Below are positions 15,694 through 22,102 of a stretch of 28,886 nt of DNA, piece after piece. Position 1 is the stretch's first letter; every line of letters starts with the position of its first letter. This stretch comes from Euryarchaeota archaeon UBA33 (GTDB lineage Archaea; Thermoplasmatota; E2; DHVEG-1), in the NCBI GenBank assembly GCA_002506745.1, contig DAYE01000052.1, positions 58,176 through 87,061 of the forward strand, given 5' to 3'. The position numbers were made by a program, and so were the translations under genes. Under the pieces are notes generated by a model that saw only the letters and a list, made by a program, of their open reading frames with translations, made no database searches and was not told the DNA's origin.

Positions 15694-15716
15694 TATATAT
15701 AATTAACACTTGTTAA
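15694..15716 (-). promoter_or_regulatory. variant palindrome TTAACAAGTGTTAA with TATA box (minus strand)
   Basis: On the minus strand TTAACAAGTGTTAA (15716-15703) is followed at once by TTATATATA (15702-15694). It differs from the other two copies at one central position, and the order operator then TATA box is the same. The predicted start near 15672 would give a leader of about 53 bases to the metalloprotease ATG at 15619. A second TATA-like element (ATTATTTAAATAG, near 15670-15682) may be used as well. Confidence 0.5.
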
Positions 15717-15927
15717 TTTCATATGGCGGTCATCCGAATATGACAACAGGTATCTAAATAGAAGACCTGAAAAACATTTAAAACAGGAATTAATGACATC
15801 TTGCCACCAAGGCGAAAAGATGAAGACGTTGGCTACATTTAAACTAGTGGTCATACTTCAAGCCAGTGGTAATCCGACATAGACAAATGATCTTATGGTT
15901 AAGAACTTGTCCTTATCTCTGAGCTTT

Positions 15928-15975
15928 TCGACGAGAAAATCGACGAATATTTCGACGAAATTTTCAACTAAATAA
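15928..15975. repeat. degenerate 12-bp tandem repeat, four units
   Basis: The units are TCGACGAGAAAA, TCGACGAATATT, TCGACGAAATTT and TCAACTAAATAA, in exact 12-base register, with a weaker fifth nearby. In one frame they read FDEK, IDEY, FDEI, FN-stop with no start codon, so the repeat may be the end of a decayed gene or a set of protein-binding iterons upstream of vapBC. Confidence 0.5.
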
Positions 15976-16032
15976 TTCAACGATTATTTTCCCATTCCTC
16001 TGTCATTATATCTTAAATTCTCATAGAAATGA

Positions 16033-16060
16033 TTAAATATATGTTTAAACATATGTTTAA
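16033..16060 (+). promoter_or_regulatory. vapBC promoter with 16-bp palindromic operator
   Basis: ATATGTTTAAACATAT (16039-16054) is a perfect palindrome, and a further half site ATATGTTTAA follows at 16051-16060. It overlaps the region between the TATA-like TTAAATATA (16033-16041) and the ATG at 16064. This fits autorepression by the VapBC complex, as known for this family. Confidence 0.6.
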
Positions 16061-16063
16061 TAT

Positions 16064-16276
16064 ATGAGCTTTAAAACCATTACCGTAAAATCACGGGTCT
16101 ATGATCAGCTCCTTGCAATGAAACGGAAAAACGAAAGCTTCAGCGATCTCTTTGAACGACTTAGTAAGAACAACATTGAGATACTGCAGAATCTTCGAGG
16201 CTGTATGGAATTTGACGATAAAAAAGAATTACTAAAAGACATCAATGAGAAAAGAAAAGAACATCGGTACGGGTGA
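16064..16276 (+). CDS. vapB: VapB-type antitoxin (COG1753/DUF217)
   Basis: This 70-aa protein has the COG1753 pattern: an N-terminal strand 'FKTITVKSRVYDQLLAMK', the motif 'NESFSDLFERL', and a charged C-terminal tail ('DDKKELLKDINEKRKEHRYG') that would embrace the toxin. It should neutralise the downstream PIN-domain toxin and repress its own promoter by binding the palindrome just upstream. The start is probably leaderless given the TATA position. The stop lies six bases before the toxin ATG, so the two are one operon. Confidence 0.9.
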   Translation: MSFKTITVKSRVYDQLLAMKRKNESFSDLFERLSKNNIEILQNLRGCMEFDDKKELLKDINEKRKEHRYG

Positions 16277-16282
16277 TCTCTT

Positions 16283-16651
16283 ATGATTATCCTTGATACT
16301 GATGTTCTAATCGAAATCTTCGATAAACATTCTTCTCAAGGTGAGAAAGCTTATAACAAACTCATGAACGCAGGAGAAAATATCGCAATCACTTCATTGA
16401 CACTTCATGAAATTACTTATGGATTACAAAAATACGGAAAAAAACATATATCAGAAATTGAAAAACTCGATATTCTCCCGTTTTCAAAAGAAGATGCAAT
16501 CCTGTCAGCGACATTAGAAGCGGATTACGAAAAGAAAGGACTATCGCGCATTGATTCAATGATAGCAGCAATTACAATAAACAGAAAAGCAAAGCTATAC
16601 ACATTCAATCAACGGCACTTCAAACCTATGGGGCGACTACAATTATTTTAA
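16283..16651 (+). CDS. vapC: VapC-type PIN-domain ribonuclease toxin
   Basis: This 122-aa PIN-domain endoribonuclease toxin has acidic active-site residues Asp5 ('ILDTDVLIE'), Glu43 ('TLHEITYG') and Asp91 ('SRIDSMIAA'); the fourth position is Asn109 in 'TFNQRHF', as in many VapCs. VapC toxins cut tRNA or rRNA and block translation when the antitoxin is lost. Ribosome binding is well marked: GGTGAT, complementary to the 16S 3' end, overlaps the antitoxin stop and lies six bases before the ATG. The length is normal and all motifs look intact. The cassette sits beside a tRNA gene, which fits an acquired element, though no attachment repeats were found. Confidence 0.93.
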   Translation: MIILDTDVLIEIFDKHSSQGEKAYNKLMNAGENIAITSLTLHEITYGLQKYGKKHISEIEKLDILPFSKEDAILSATLEADYEKKGLSRIDSMIAAITINRKAKLYTFNQRHFKPMGRLQLF

Positions 16652-16909
16652 CAGGAAGTTTTTAGGGATAAGACCCAGATTACTTGAATGATGGGTTCGA
16701 ACGTAATGATTTTACATATTGCTTGTTTATTTTAAAAAAATAAAAAAGAAGAGCGCATGAAAAATCCTTTTAACCCCCTGGTCATTTCATGGTTTCGAAT
16801 CCAAGCGCGGGGTCTAGAAAATTCAAACCCTTAAAGAGATAATATAAATCATTAAATGATTAAATATTAATATAAATTAATAATAAAAATTATGTTACTT
16901 TAGTTACAT
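16652..16909. other. AT-rich spacer between vapC and tRNA-Val
   Basis: There is no ORF of note. Just before the tRNA lie a short palindrome AATCATTAAATGATT (near 16846-16860) and TATAAATTAA (16871-16880), about 30-39 bases before the tRNA and its likely TATA box. Confidence 0.4.
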
Positions 16910-16982
16910 GGGCCAGTGGTCTAGTGGTTATGACGTCGCGCTTACAACGCGGAGATCGCCTGTTCAATTCCGGCCTGGCCCA
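16910..16982 (+). tRNA. tRNA-Val, anticodon UAC
   Basis: A 73-base cloverleaf folds here. The acceptor GGGCCAG pairs perfectly with CTGGCCC (16975-16981), with discriminator A at 16982. The D stem is GTC/GAC. The anticodon stem TCGCG/CGCGG encloses the loop CTTACAA, giving anticodon TAC (valine, codon GUA). The T loop is TTCAATT. There is one defect: the T stem GCCTG/CCGGC has a U-C mismatch at base 16961 (pair 52-62), where GCCGG would pair fully. No intron and no encoded CCA are present. Confidence 0.92.
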
Positions 16983-17062
16983 CTCCTCTTCTAACATTTT
17001 CATATTTTTTACAGGAAAACATAATATATTTCTTCCATCATAGATAATATCTAGAATATCAT

Positions 17063-18277
17063 ATGAAAACAAAACTACTGACTTTCTTCCTCTGTATCAT
17101 TCTTTTTTCGACAACGTTTTCCACAGCGGTCACAATTCAACAGATGCCCGGTCAAAAAGAGTCACAAGATCATCCTTTCCTTAATGATGCTTCCTTTGAC
17201 CGTCTCATTGCTATGCTACTGTATATCGGTCATTACCCAAGTATGTCTGCCTGTATCATAAACAATACCACAGTCATCTGGAAGAACGCATATGGCTACT
17301 CCGACATCGAAACTCACCAACCAGCGACCACCCAGACCATCTTCATCGTCGCCTCCATCACTAAAACCATCACCAGCACCGCCCTCATGCAGCTCTATGA
17401 CCAAGGACTCTTTCAGCTCGATGACGACGTCAACCTCTATCTTCCGTTTCCCCTTAGAAACCCGAATTATCCCGATGACCCGATCACGATCCGAATGATT
17501 CTTTCTCATTCATCCAGCCTCACTACAGACCCCCTGGCATACCATTGGTTCAACTACTCAAATCCACCTCCGATACCTTGGTACCCCAGCCCCTGGCTCC
17601 AGGAATACCTCCTCCCCGATGGTGCGTACTACATCCCCGAGATATGGGATGCCACCCATCGCCCAGGAGCATACATGCAATACGCCAACATCAACTTCGA
17701 TATCGCAGCCTATCTGGTACAACTCCTCTCAGGACAACCTTTCCACGAATACTGCGACGACCATATCTTTACCCCTCTTGGGATGACACGGACTGGATTC
17801 CGCCTCCCAGACCTCCCGACCGATGACGTCGCCTACCCCTATCTCTTTCAAAACAGGACCTATGAAAAACTCCCCCACTATCAACTCCTCCATTATCCGA
17901 TAGGAGGATTGATGACGACGGTCGATGACCTATCCTGCTTCCTCATCGCCCATATGAACCACGGAGTCTATAACGGAACACGTATCCTTCAAAATGAGAC
18001 CGTCACCCTCATGCACACCATCCAACCACCAGGGAACATCTATAAAAATTTCCACTACGGACTGGGATGGATGATCGTCGAAAAACCTCTTCGAAAAAAC
18101 GTCTACATCGGACACAGCGGCGATATCCCAGGGACACACACCCGTATGTACATAGACCAAGCAGACAACACCAGCATCATCTGTTTCTTCAACTCAGACC
18201 GATCAACCAATGCGAAAAAATTCGTCTCATTGATCATCCAAAATCTCCTGTTCTTAAAAGCAGAGCACCTCACCTAA
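17063..18277 (+). CDS. exported serine hydrolase of the beta-lactamase (class C/PBP-like) family
   Basis: This 404-aa protein has a signal peptide ('LLTFFLCIILFSTTFSTA') and a serine beta-lactamase/DD-peptidase fold. The SxxK motif is Ser98-Ile-Thr-Lys101, the YxN motif is Tyr207-Ala-Asn209, and the third-motif equivalent is His351-Ser-Gly ('GHSGDIPG'). All three catalytic elements are therefore present. Archaeal members lack peptidoglycan substrates, so it probably cleaves esters or peptides outside the cell. TATA-like ATAATATATT (17021-17030) fits the ATG at 17063 with a short leader. The coding strand is strikingly C-rich (many ACC, CCC and CTC codons) compared with neighbouring genes. No partner gene is evident. 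Confidence 0.9.
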   Translation: MKTKLLTFFLCIILFSTTFSTAVTIQQMPGQKESQDHPFLNDASFDRLIAMLLYIGHYPSMSACIINNTTVIWKNAYGYSDIETHQPATTQTIFIVASITKTITSTALMQLYDQGLFQLDDDVNLYLPFPLRNPNYPDDPITIRMILSHSSSLTTDPLAYHWFNYSNPPPIPWYPSPWLQEYLLPDGAYYIPEIWDATHRPGAYMQYANINFDIAAYLVQLLSGQPFHEYCDDHIFTPLGMTRTGFRLPDLPTDDVAYPYLFQNRTYEKLPHYQLLHYPIGGLMTTVDDLSCFLIAHMNHGVYNGTRILQNETVTLMHTIQPPGNIYKNFHYGLGWMIVEKPLRKNVYIGHSGDIPGTHTRMYIDQADNTSIICFFNSDRSTNAKKFVSLIIQNLLFLKAEHLT

Positions 18278-18322
18278 ACACCAACAAGCATAACATTAAA
18301 AAATATTCAATCGATTCCCCGT

Positions 18323-19438
18323 ATGGTGGGATATCTTATGAACGTCCTTCTCAACCTAGGCGACATTATAAATCAACTCTTAAGAGGCAATCGAATTAAC
18401 ATCAACTCCTTTTTCGGTGAAGGCATCGCTGCTGCCATCCTCTTTACTCTTTCACTGATCATCGGATGGGTCGTCTACCACGTCTTTGAGCATTACTTCA
18501 GCAGATGGGCGAAAAAAACAAAAACATCCCTTGATGATGAAATCATTCAAAACACCAAACGACCGATTTATTTTTTTGTCATCATTGTCGGGTTCTACTA
18601 TGCGATAGATCAGCTCTCCATACTGAAACCATTTCAATATTATATCACACAAATCTTCCTTGTCGCCGAGGTTTTTCTTGTCGCCTATATCATCACCCGG
18701 ATCATCAACGTGATTCTCTCCTGGTACGCGGAGCGGATCGCCAAAACCGGGAAAAAAGCGTTAAGCAGCAACATCTTGATTGTCTTCAAAAAAATACTTC
18801 ATGTGTTCGTCTATATTTTCGCGTTCCTTTATCTCCTCTATGTGAGCAAGATAGATTTGTCTGGTGCGGTCGTCGGACTCGGAGTTACCGGGATTGCGAT
18901 TGCATTTGCGCTCCAAAGTATCCTTGGAGATGCGTTCAGCGCCTTTACCATCTACTTCGACCGGCCATTTGAAATCGGGGACTATGTCATCATCGGTAAT
19001 TACGAAGGCACCGTCACCAACATCAGCATGAAATCCACGCGTCTCAAACTCCTTCAGGGAGAGGAACTTATTGTCTCCAACAAAGAAATCACTAGCGGGA
19101 GTCTTCGCAACTTCAAGAAAATGGAGAACCGTCGGGTTGCCTTCTCAATTGCAGTTACCTATGACACTCCTCTGGTGAAACTTAAAAAGATCCCGGCACT
19201 CATTAAAAAAATCGTTGAAACATGCGACAATGTAGAGTTCCAACGGGTTCATTTTAAGGAGCTGGGGACGTTTAGCCTCAACTTCGAGATCGTTTATCTT
19301 CTTAGTAACCCAGACTACGTCAAATACCTCGACACCCAGCAAACTATCAATTACGCCATCAAAGAAGTCTTTGAGAAAGAGAAAATCGAGCTTGCCTTTC
19401 CGACACAAACTATCATGGTGAATCAATCCCGCACCTGA
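18323..19438 (+). CDS. mscS: MscS-family mechanosensitive channel
   Basis: The 371-aa product is a small-conductance mechanosensitive channel, which opens when membrane tension rises after osmotic downshock. Four or more helices precede the pore helix, which reads 'GAVVGLGVTGIAIAFALQSI' and continues 'LGDAFSAFTIYFDRPFEIGD' at about residues 183-220. The beta domain follows ('VIIGNYEGTVTNISMKSTRL'), then the C-terminal alpha/beta domain. The ATG at 18323 lies about 25 bases from the TATA-like CATTAAAAAATATT (18294-18306), so it is probably leaderless; a second ATG at 18338 is possible. The stop abuts the stop of the convergent reductase gene within TGATCA. Confidence 0.92.
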   Translation: MVGYLMNVLLNLGDIINQLLRGNRININSFFGEGIAAAILFTLSLIIGWVVYHVFEHYFSRWAKKTKTSLDDEIIQNTKRPIYFFVIIVGFYYAIDQLSILKPFQYYITQIFLVAEVFLVAYIITRIINVILSWYAERIAKTGKKALSSNILIVFKKILHVFVYIFAFLYLLYVSKIDLSGAVVGLGVTGIAIAFALQSILGDAFSAFTIYFDRPFEIGDYVIIGNYEGTVTNISMKSTRLKLLQGEELIVSNKEITSGSLRNFKKMENRRVAFSIAVTYDTPLVKLKKIPALIKKIVETCDNVEFQRVHFKELGTFSLNFEIVYLLSNPDYVKYLDTQQTINYAIKEVFEKEKIELAFPTQTIMVNQSRT

Positions 19439-20455
19439 TCAATGAGAGATTAAATCAAATTCTTTTTCCCCTCGGAAAAATAAATTCAATGTGTGGCAGA
19501 ACAATACGGGATTAATCTTTCGAAATACCGAGTTCATCCTTATGAATATTGATCCAAGCATATCCCATTGTGTGAACTCTTTTCGTATGATGGATGGATA
19601 TTTTTTTATGTTGTTCTGTGCGATGCATCGGCCAGCGATATCACCGCTCATCAGCGCTCGGTAAATCCCCTGGCCTGAGAACGGGAACGCCCCTACACCG
19701 GTATCCCCCACAAAGAGAATGTTTCGGTAGAGGAACGGACGTTGCAATCCTAACGGGATCAATCCACCGACCACATAGTTCACGGTGCCTGTGATAGATT
19801 GTTCCTCTTTGAACACGCGAAGCATCTCTCGGAGGTTATAGCCAAAATTCCCAAACATTCCCACCCCGACGTTCACCTCATTTTTTTCAGGGTTCCGTGG
19901 GAAAATCCAGAAATATCCGCCAAAACGAGAGAAGATAATCCGTATGGTGTCACCGCAAAAACAGTTCGATTTCTCAATGCTCTCCTGGTAGGTTTTCCCG
20001 ATGTATCCTACCTTGAGGTTCAGCTCCCGTTTGACCATGCTTGGGCAGCCGGATGCATCAACAATTACATCGCCATCGAGGTCATCAACTGATTGTATTT
20101 TGTCATTCGTCTGGATGATTGCCCCTCGTTTCTCCGCATCGCGCGCCAGTTGACAGATGAATTCCTGCCGGTTGAGGATAAAAGCAACACCGGGCGGTCG
20201 CCCGGCAGTGTACTGATGCTTTCCTATTGTGATTTCCGCGTGTAGAATTGTGTTAAAAATGCTTTTTCCAGATGGTTTCCATTGTATCCATTCGCGTTCA
20301 ACCGAATGAGCCTCCCCGCATCGACGCCCCTCATGGTTGAACCCGATATCTTTATATTTTTCATGGACAACAACCTCGATGTTTGGGTTATGGTTTTTTA
20401 TCGAGATAGCCGTGCTCAAGCCTCCGGGACCTGCCCCTATAATATCAACCTTAAT
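19439..20455 (-). CDS. geranylgeranyl-reductase-family FAD oxidoreductase, probable AUU start
   Basis: This FAD-dependent oxidoreductase of the geranylgeranyl reductase family probably saturates isoprenoid chains of archaeal lipids or quinones. The N-terminal dinucleotide-binding motif GAGPGG is followed by 'STAISIKNHNPNIEVVVHEK'; a substrate and FAD region 'FVGDTGVGAFPFSGQGIYRA' lies near residue 265. No ATG, GTG or TTG falls between the in-frame stop and this motif. An ATT at 20455 sits exactly where the initiator is expected, giving (M)KVDIIGAGPGGL and 338 aa. The next candidate, TTG 20419, would destroy the FAD motif. GGTG six bases before the ATT and a TATA box fit. The length is below the usual 390 or so for such reductases. 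Confidence 0.8.
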   Translation of the reverse strand: MKVDIIGAGPGGLSTAISIKNHNPNIEVVVHEKYKDIGFNHEGRRCGEAHSVEREWIQWKPSGKSIFNTILHAEITIGKHQYTAGRPPGVAFILNRQEFICQLARDAEKRGAIIQTNDKIQSVDDLDGDVIVDASGCPSMVKRELNLKVGYIGKTYQESIEKSNCFCGDTIRIIFSRFGGYFWIFPRNPEKNEVNVGVGMFGNFGYNLREMLRVFKEEQSITGTVNYVVGGLIPLGLQRPFLYRNILFVGDTGVGAFPFSGQGIYRALMSGDIAGRCIAQNNIKKYPSIIRKEFTQWDMLGSIFIRMNSVFRKINPVLFCHTLNLFFRGEKEFDLISH

Positions 20456-20461
20456 AGGTCA

Positions 20462-20501
20462 CACCAACTTACAAAAAGGAATTCTCTCCAATGATATATA
20501 G
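20462..20501 (-). promoter_or_regulatory. promoter and ribosome binding site of the AUU-start reductase gene
   Basis: ACTATATATC on the minus strand (20502-20493) predicts a transcript start near 20471. GGTG (20465-20462) lies six bases before the ATT at 20455 and matches the archaeal anti-Shine-Dalgarno. Both point to initiation at the ATT rather than the TTG at 20419. Confidence 0.5.
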
Positions 20502-20672
20502 TTTTTTTTATCAGGAGGCGTAAATTTCATAAACAATGGGAAAATCCAGTTTCTCGACAAAAGAACATCATATGAGCTCTAAAAATACATTATATTCGGT
20601 GTGAAGAGCAGGATCATAGGAAATACTGGTTCTCATGTCATCGGTTTCAATTCATTTAGGGGTACCCTTTGT

Positions 20673-21302
20673 TTAGTCAAGGATGGAGACCTTGAGTGTA
20701 TCGCTGATTTCTACAAGTGCTCCTTCGGTTCGTTTCCCCATGCTGCAGTTCACCACCATCATATCACCTATGGTAGTCGTCCCTGGATCCTCATGGATAT
20801 GTCCGCAGAGAACCAATCGCGGCTTGTAGGTATCAATGAGGCTGCGGAGTTCTTTGCTTCCCCCATGGGTTCCTATGAATATCTTATCTTGGAGCTTGAA
20901 TGGTGGGTAATGGGTCACTAGGACGCTGGCTGGCTTGAGTAGTTTTTTCAACGGTTTCTTTGTTGTACCGTCATCAATCGGTAGATTCGGAAGCGAGGAA
21001 GGGATATCCCGCCCAATCCCCACGAAAGGAATATCATGGATTATCACTTGTCTTTTATCAAGATTCGTCGCGTTACTTGCGTTAATCCCTTGATCGACAT
21101 CAAACGTATCGATATTGCCAGGGACCGCGAGTGTCCTAACCTGGATTTGGTTCAGAAGATTCGTTGCAAACTCCCCTGGCCCGAACTGGGTGATGTCCCC
21201 ACAGATGACAACGAGATCAGGGGTATGGATTGCAACGTTTTTTAACACAAGGTTCAAACGATATTGCGCTCCATGGATATCAGCGACAGCAAGAATTCTC
21301 AT
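20673..21302 (-). CDS. metallophosphoesterase, YfcE/MJ0936-like
   Basis: The 209-aa product is a two-metal phosphoesterase of the YfcE/MJ0936 type, which hydrolyses phosphodiesters. All metal-binding motifs are present: Asp8-Ile-His10 ('VADIHG'), Gly35-Asp36 ('ICGDIT'), Gly62-Asn63 with Asp65 ('PGNID'), 'LVTHYPP' and 'LCGHIHE'. The residue after GN varies within this subfamily, so Ile64 is not evidence of inactivity. The natural substrate is unknown. A TATA-like stretch near 21325-21335 is consistent with a leaderless ATG at 21302. About 217 bases without any gene separate it from the reductase. Confidence 0.9.
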   Translation of the reverse strand: MRILAVADIHGAQYRLNLVLKNVAIHTPDLVVICGDITQFGPGEFATNLLNQIQVRTLAVPGNIDTFDVDQGINASNATNLDKRQVIIHDIPFVGIGRDIPSSLPNLPIDDGTTKKPLKKLLKPASVLVTHYPPFKLQDKIFIGTHGGSKELRSLIDTYKPRLVLCGHIHEDPGTTTIGDMMVVNCSMGKRTEGALVEISDTLKVSILD

Positions 21303-21660
21303 AAAACTTTGAAATAAGATCGTTGATTAAAAATATTGCGACCATCTTGGAATACATGGTTTAAAAAAAATATAAAGAGAGGGGGTCACCGGCTGTCTTA
21401 GTCCCTATTGAAAAAGTCAGCCATAGTGTCATCTAAAAATATTTCTGAGAATTTTTCCGTAAATTCTCTGCTGAGTTTCATGGGTTTGTCCCTTCCTCTC
21501 CTTCTCCTTCGTAAGGTAAATCGACGGTTTGTATAAATAATTTACTTTTTTTCCCTCTGCATGCTTGCGTTGTCGCATCCAGAGTGCTCAAGAAAGATAT
21601 TAATAACACCTTCTTTGATAAAGGAGATACATTTCTCATGGAAATAATCGAAGGGACATT
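21303..21660. other. 358-base intergenic region between the phosphoesterase and pfdA
   Basis: This region contains the phosphoesterase promoter, a T-rich minus-strand tract (plus TTTAAAAAAAATATAAAG near 21360-21377), a 27-codon minus-strand ORF with promoter signals (21398-21540), and the pfdA promoter with TATA-like GATATTAATA (21596-21605) and GGAGAT. Confidence 0.5.
21398..21481 (-). CDS. 27-aa small ORF with promoter and T-rich end
   Basis: On the minus strand ATG 21481 opens an ORF for 'MKLSREFTEKFSEIFLDDTM' and 'ADFFNRD'. Upstream are the purine-rich GGAGAAGGAGAGGAAGGG (21490-21507) and TATA-like TTATTTATAC (21531-21540). Downstream, about 20 bases after the stop, lies a T-rich tract that could end the message. 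The peptide would be an acidic amphipathic helix. I recognise no family. It may equally be a small RNA. Confidence 0.35.
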   Translation of the reverse strand: MKLSREFTEKFSEIFLDDTMADFFNRD

Positions 21661-21664
21661 ATGA
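21638..21664 (+). CDS. 8-codon leader ORF overlapping the pfdA start
   Basis: ATG 21638 opens the peptide MEIIEGTL, whose TGA overlaps the pfdA ATG as ATGA. GGAGAT (21623-21628) lies about nine bases before this ATG and is a better ribosome binding site than anything directly before pfdA. This geometry would allow translational coupling. It could be chance. Confidence 0.3.
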   Translation: MEIIEGTL

Positions 21665-22080
21665 CGAAAGAAGAAGAAATCACCAAGAACCTTACCTTAA
21701 TTGAGTACTATAAACAACAGCTTGAATCCATTGAGATGCAACTCCAATACCTGCAGTCGACCCTCATGGATTATCAGCGCGCGAAAATGACAATGGAACA
21801 ACTGAATGCGGTCGATGACAACTCAGAAATTCTTATCCCTGTTGGTGGAGGAACCTTTGTCAACGGCTCTCTGAAGAACGCTTCAAACGTCCTGATCGGG
21901 ATTGGCGCAGGAATCGTTATTGAAAAACCGATTGACGAAGCGATAGGGAAACTCGACGAACGCATGAAACGTATCCAAGAAAACCTTGATAAGATGGCGT
22001 CCTTTGGGCAGAAGATCCAGTCTGATGCAGAAGATCTGTCACGCAAGACACAGCAGATGATGGAAGAAACACAACAATAA
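21661..22080 (+). CDS. pfdA: prefoldin alpha subunit
   Basis: This 139-aa chaperone subunit has two long coiled-coil helices (about residues 5-48 and 95-138) flanking a beta-hairpin region ('SEILIPVGGGTFVNGSLKNA', 'NVLIGIGAGIVIEKP'). The pattern is typical of the alpha prefoldin, two copies of which join four beta subunits to hold nascent chains for the thermosome. The beta subunit is not in the window. The gene is followed 22 bases later by ftsY, an arrangement known in Euryarchaeota. The start may be coupled to a tiny leader ORF through ATGA. Confidence 0.93.
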   Translation: MTKEEEITKNLTLIEYYKQQLESIEMQLQYLQSTLMDYQRAKMTMEQLNAVDDNSEILIPVGGGTFVNGSLKNASNVLIGIGAGIVIEKPIDEAIGKLDERMKRIQENLDKMASFGQKIQSDAEDLSRKTQQMMEETQQ

Positions 22081-22102
22081 AAGAAATATTGAAAGGATAA
22101 AC

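Larger units (their letters stand above)
15620..16063. other. 444-base AT-rich intergenic region
   Basis: This region holds the metalloprotease promoter with its palindrome (15694-15716), a short repeat CAGGT/ACCTG (15747-15769), a 12-bp tandem repeat (15928-15975) and the vapBC operator (16033-16060). Fragments such as a 29-codon ORF at 15793-15882 lack family support, and I see no credible gene. The region may contain decayed coding remnants. Confidence 0.5.

Noticed and set aside
15793..15882. 29-codon ORF between the metalloprotease and vapB
   Set aside because: No ribosome binding site, family resemblance or clear promoter was seen.
16681..16830. T-arm-like words GGGTTCGAAC and GGTTTCGAATCC near the tRNA, as possible tRNA remnants or attachment sites
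   Set aside because: The flanking bases do not form a T stem or acceptor, and neither matches the tRNA-Val 3' end.
20601..20921. 106-codon plus-strand ORF opposite the phosphoesterase gene
   Set aside because: It mostly overlaps the phosphoesterase on the other strand and its translation has no features of a real protein.
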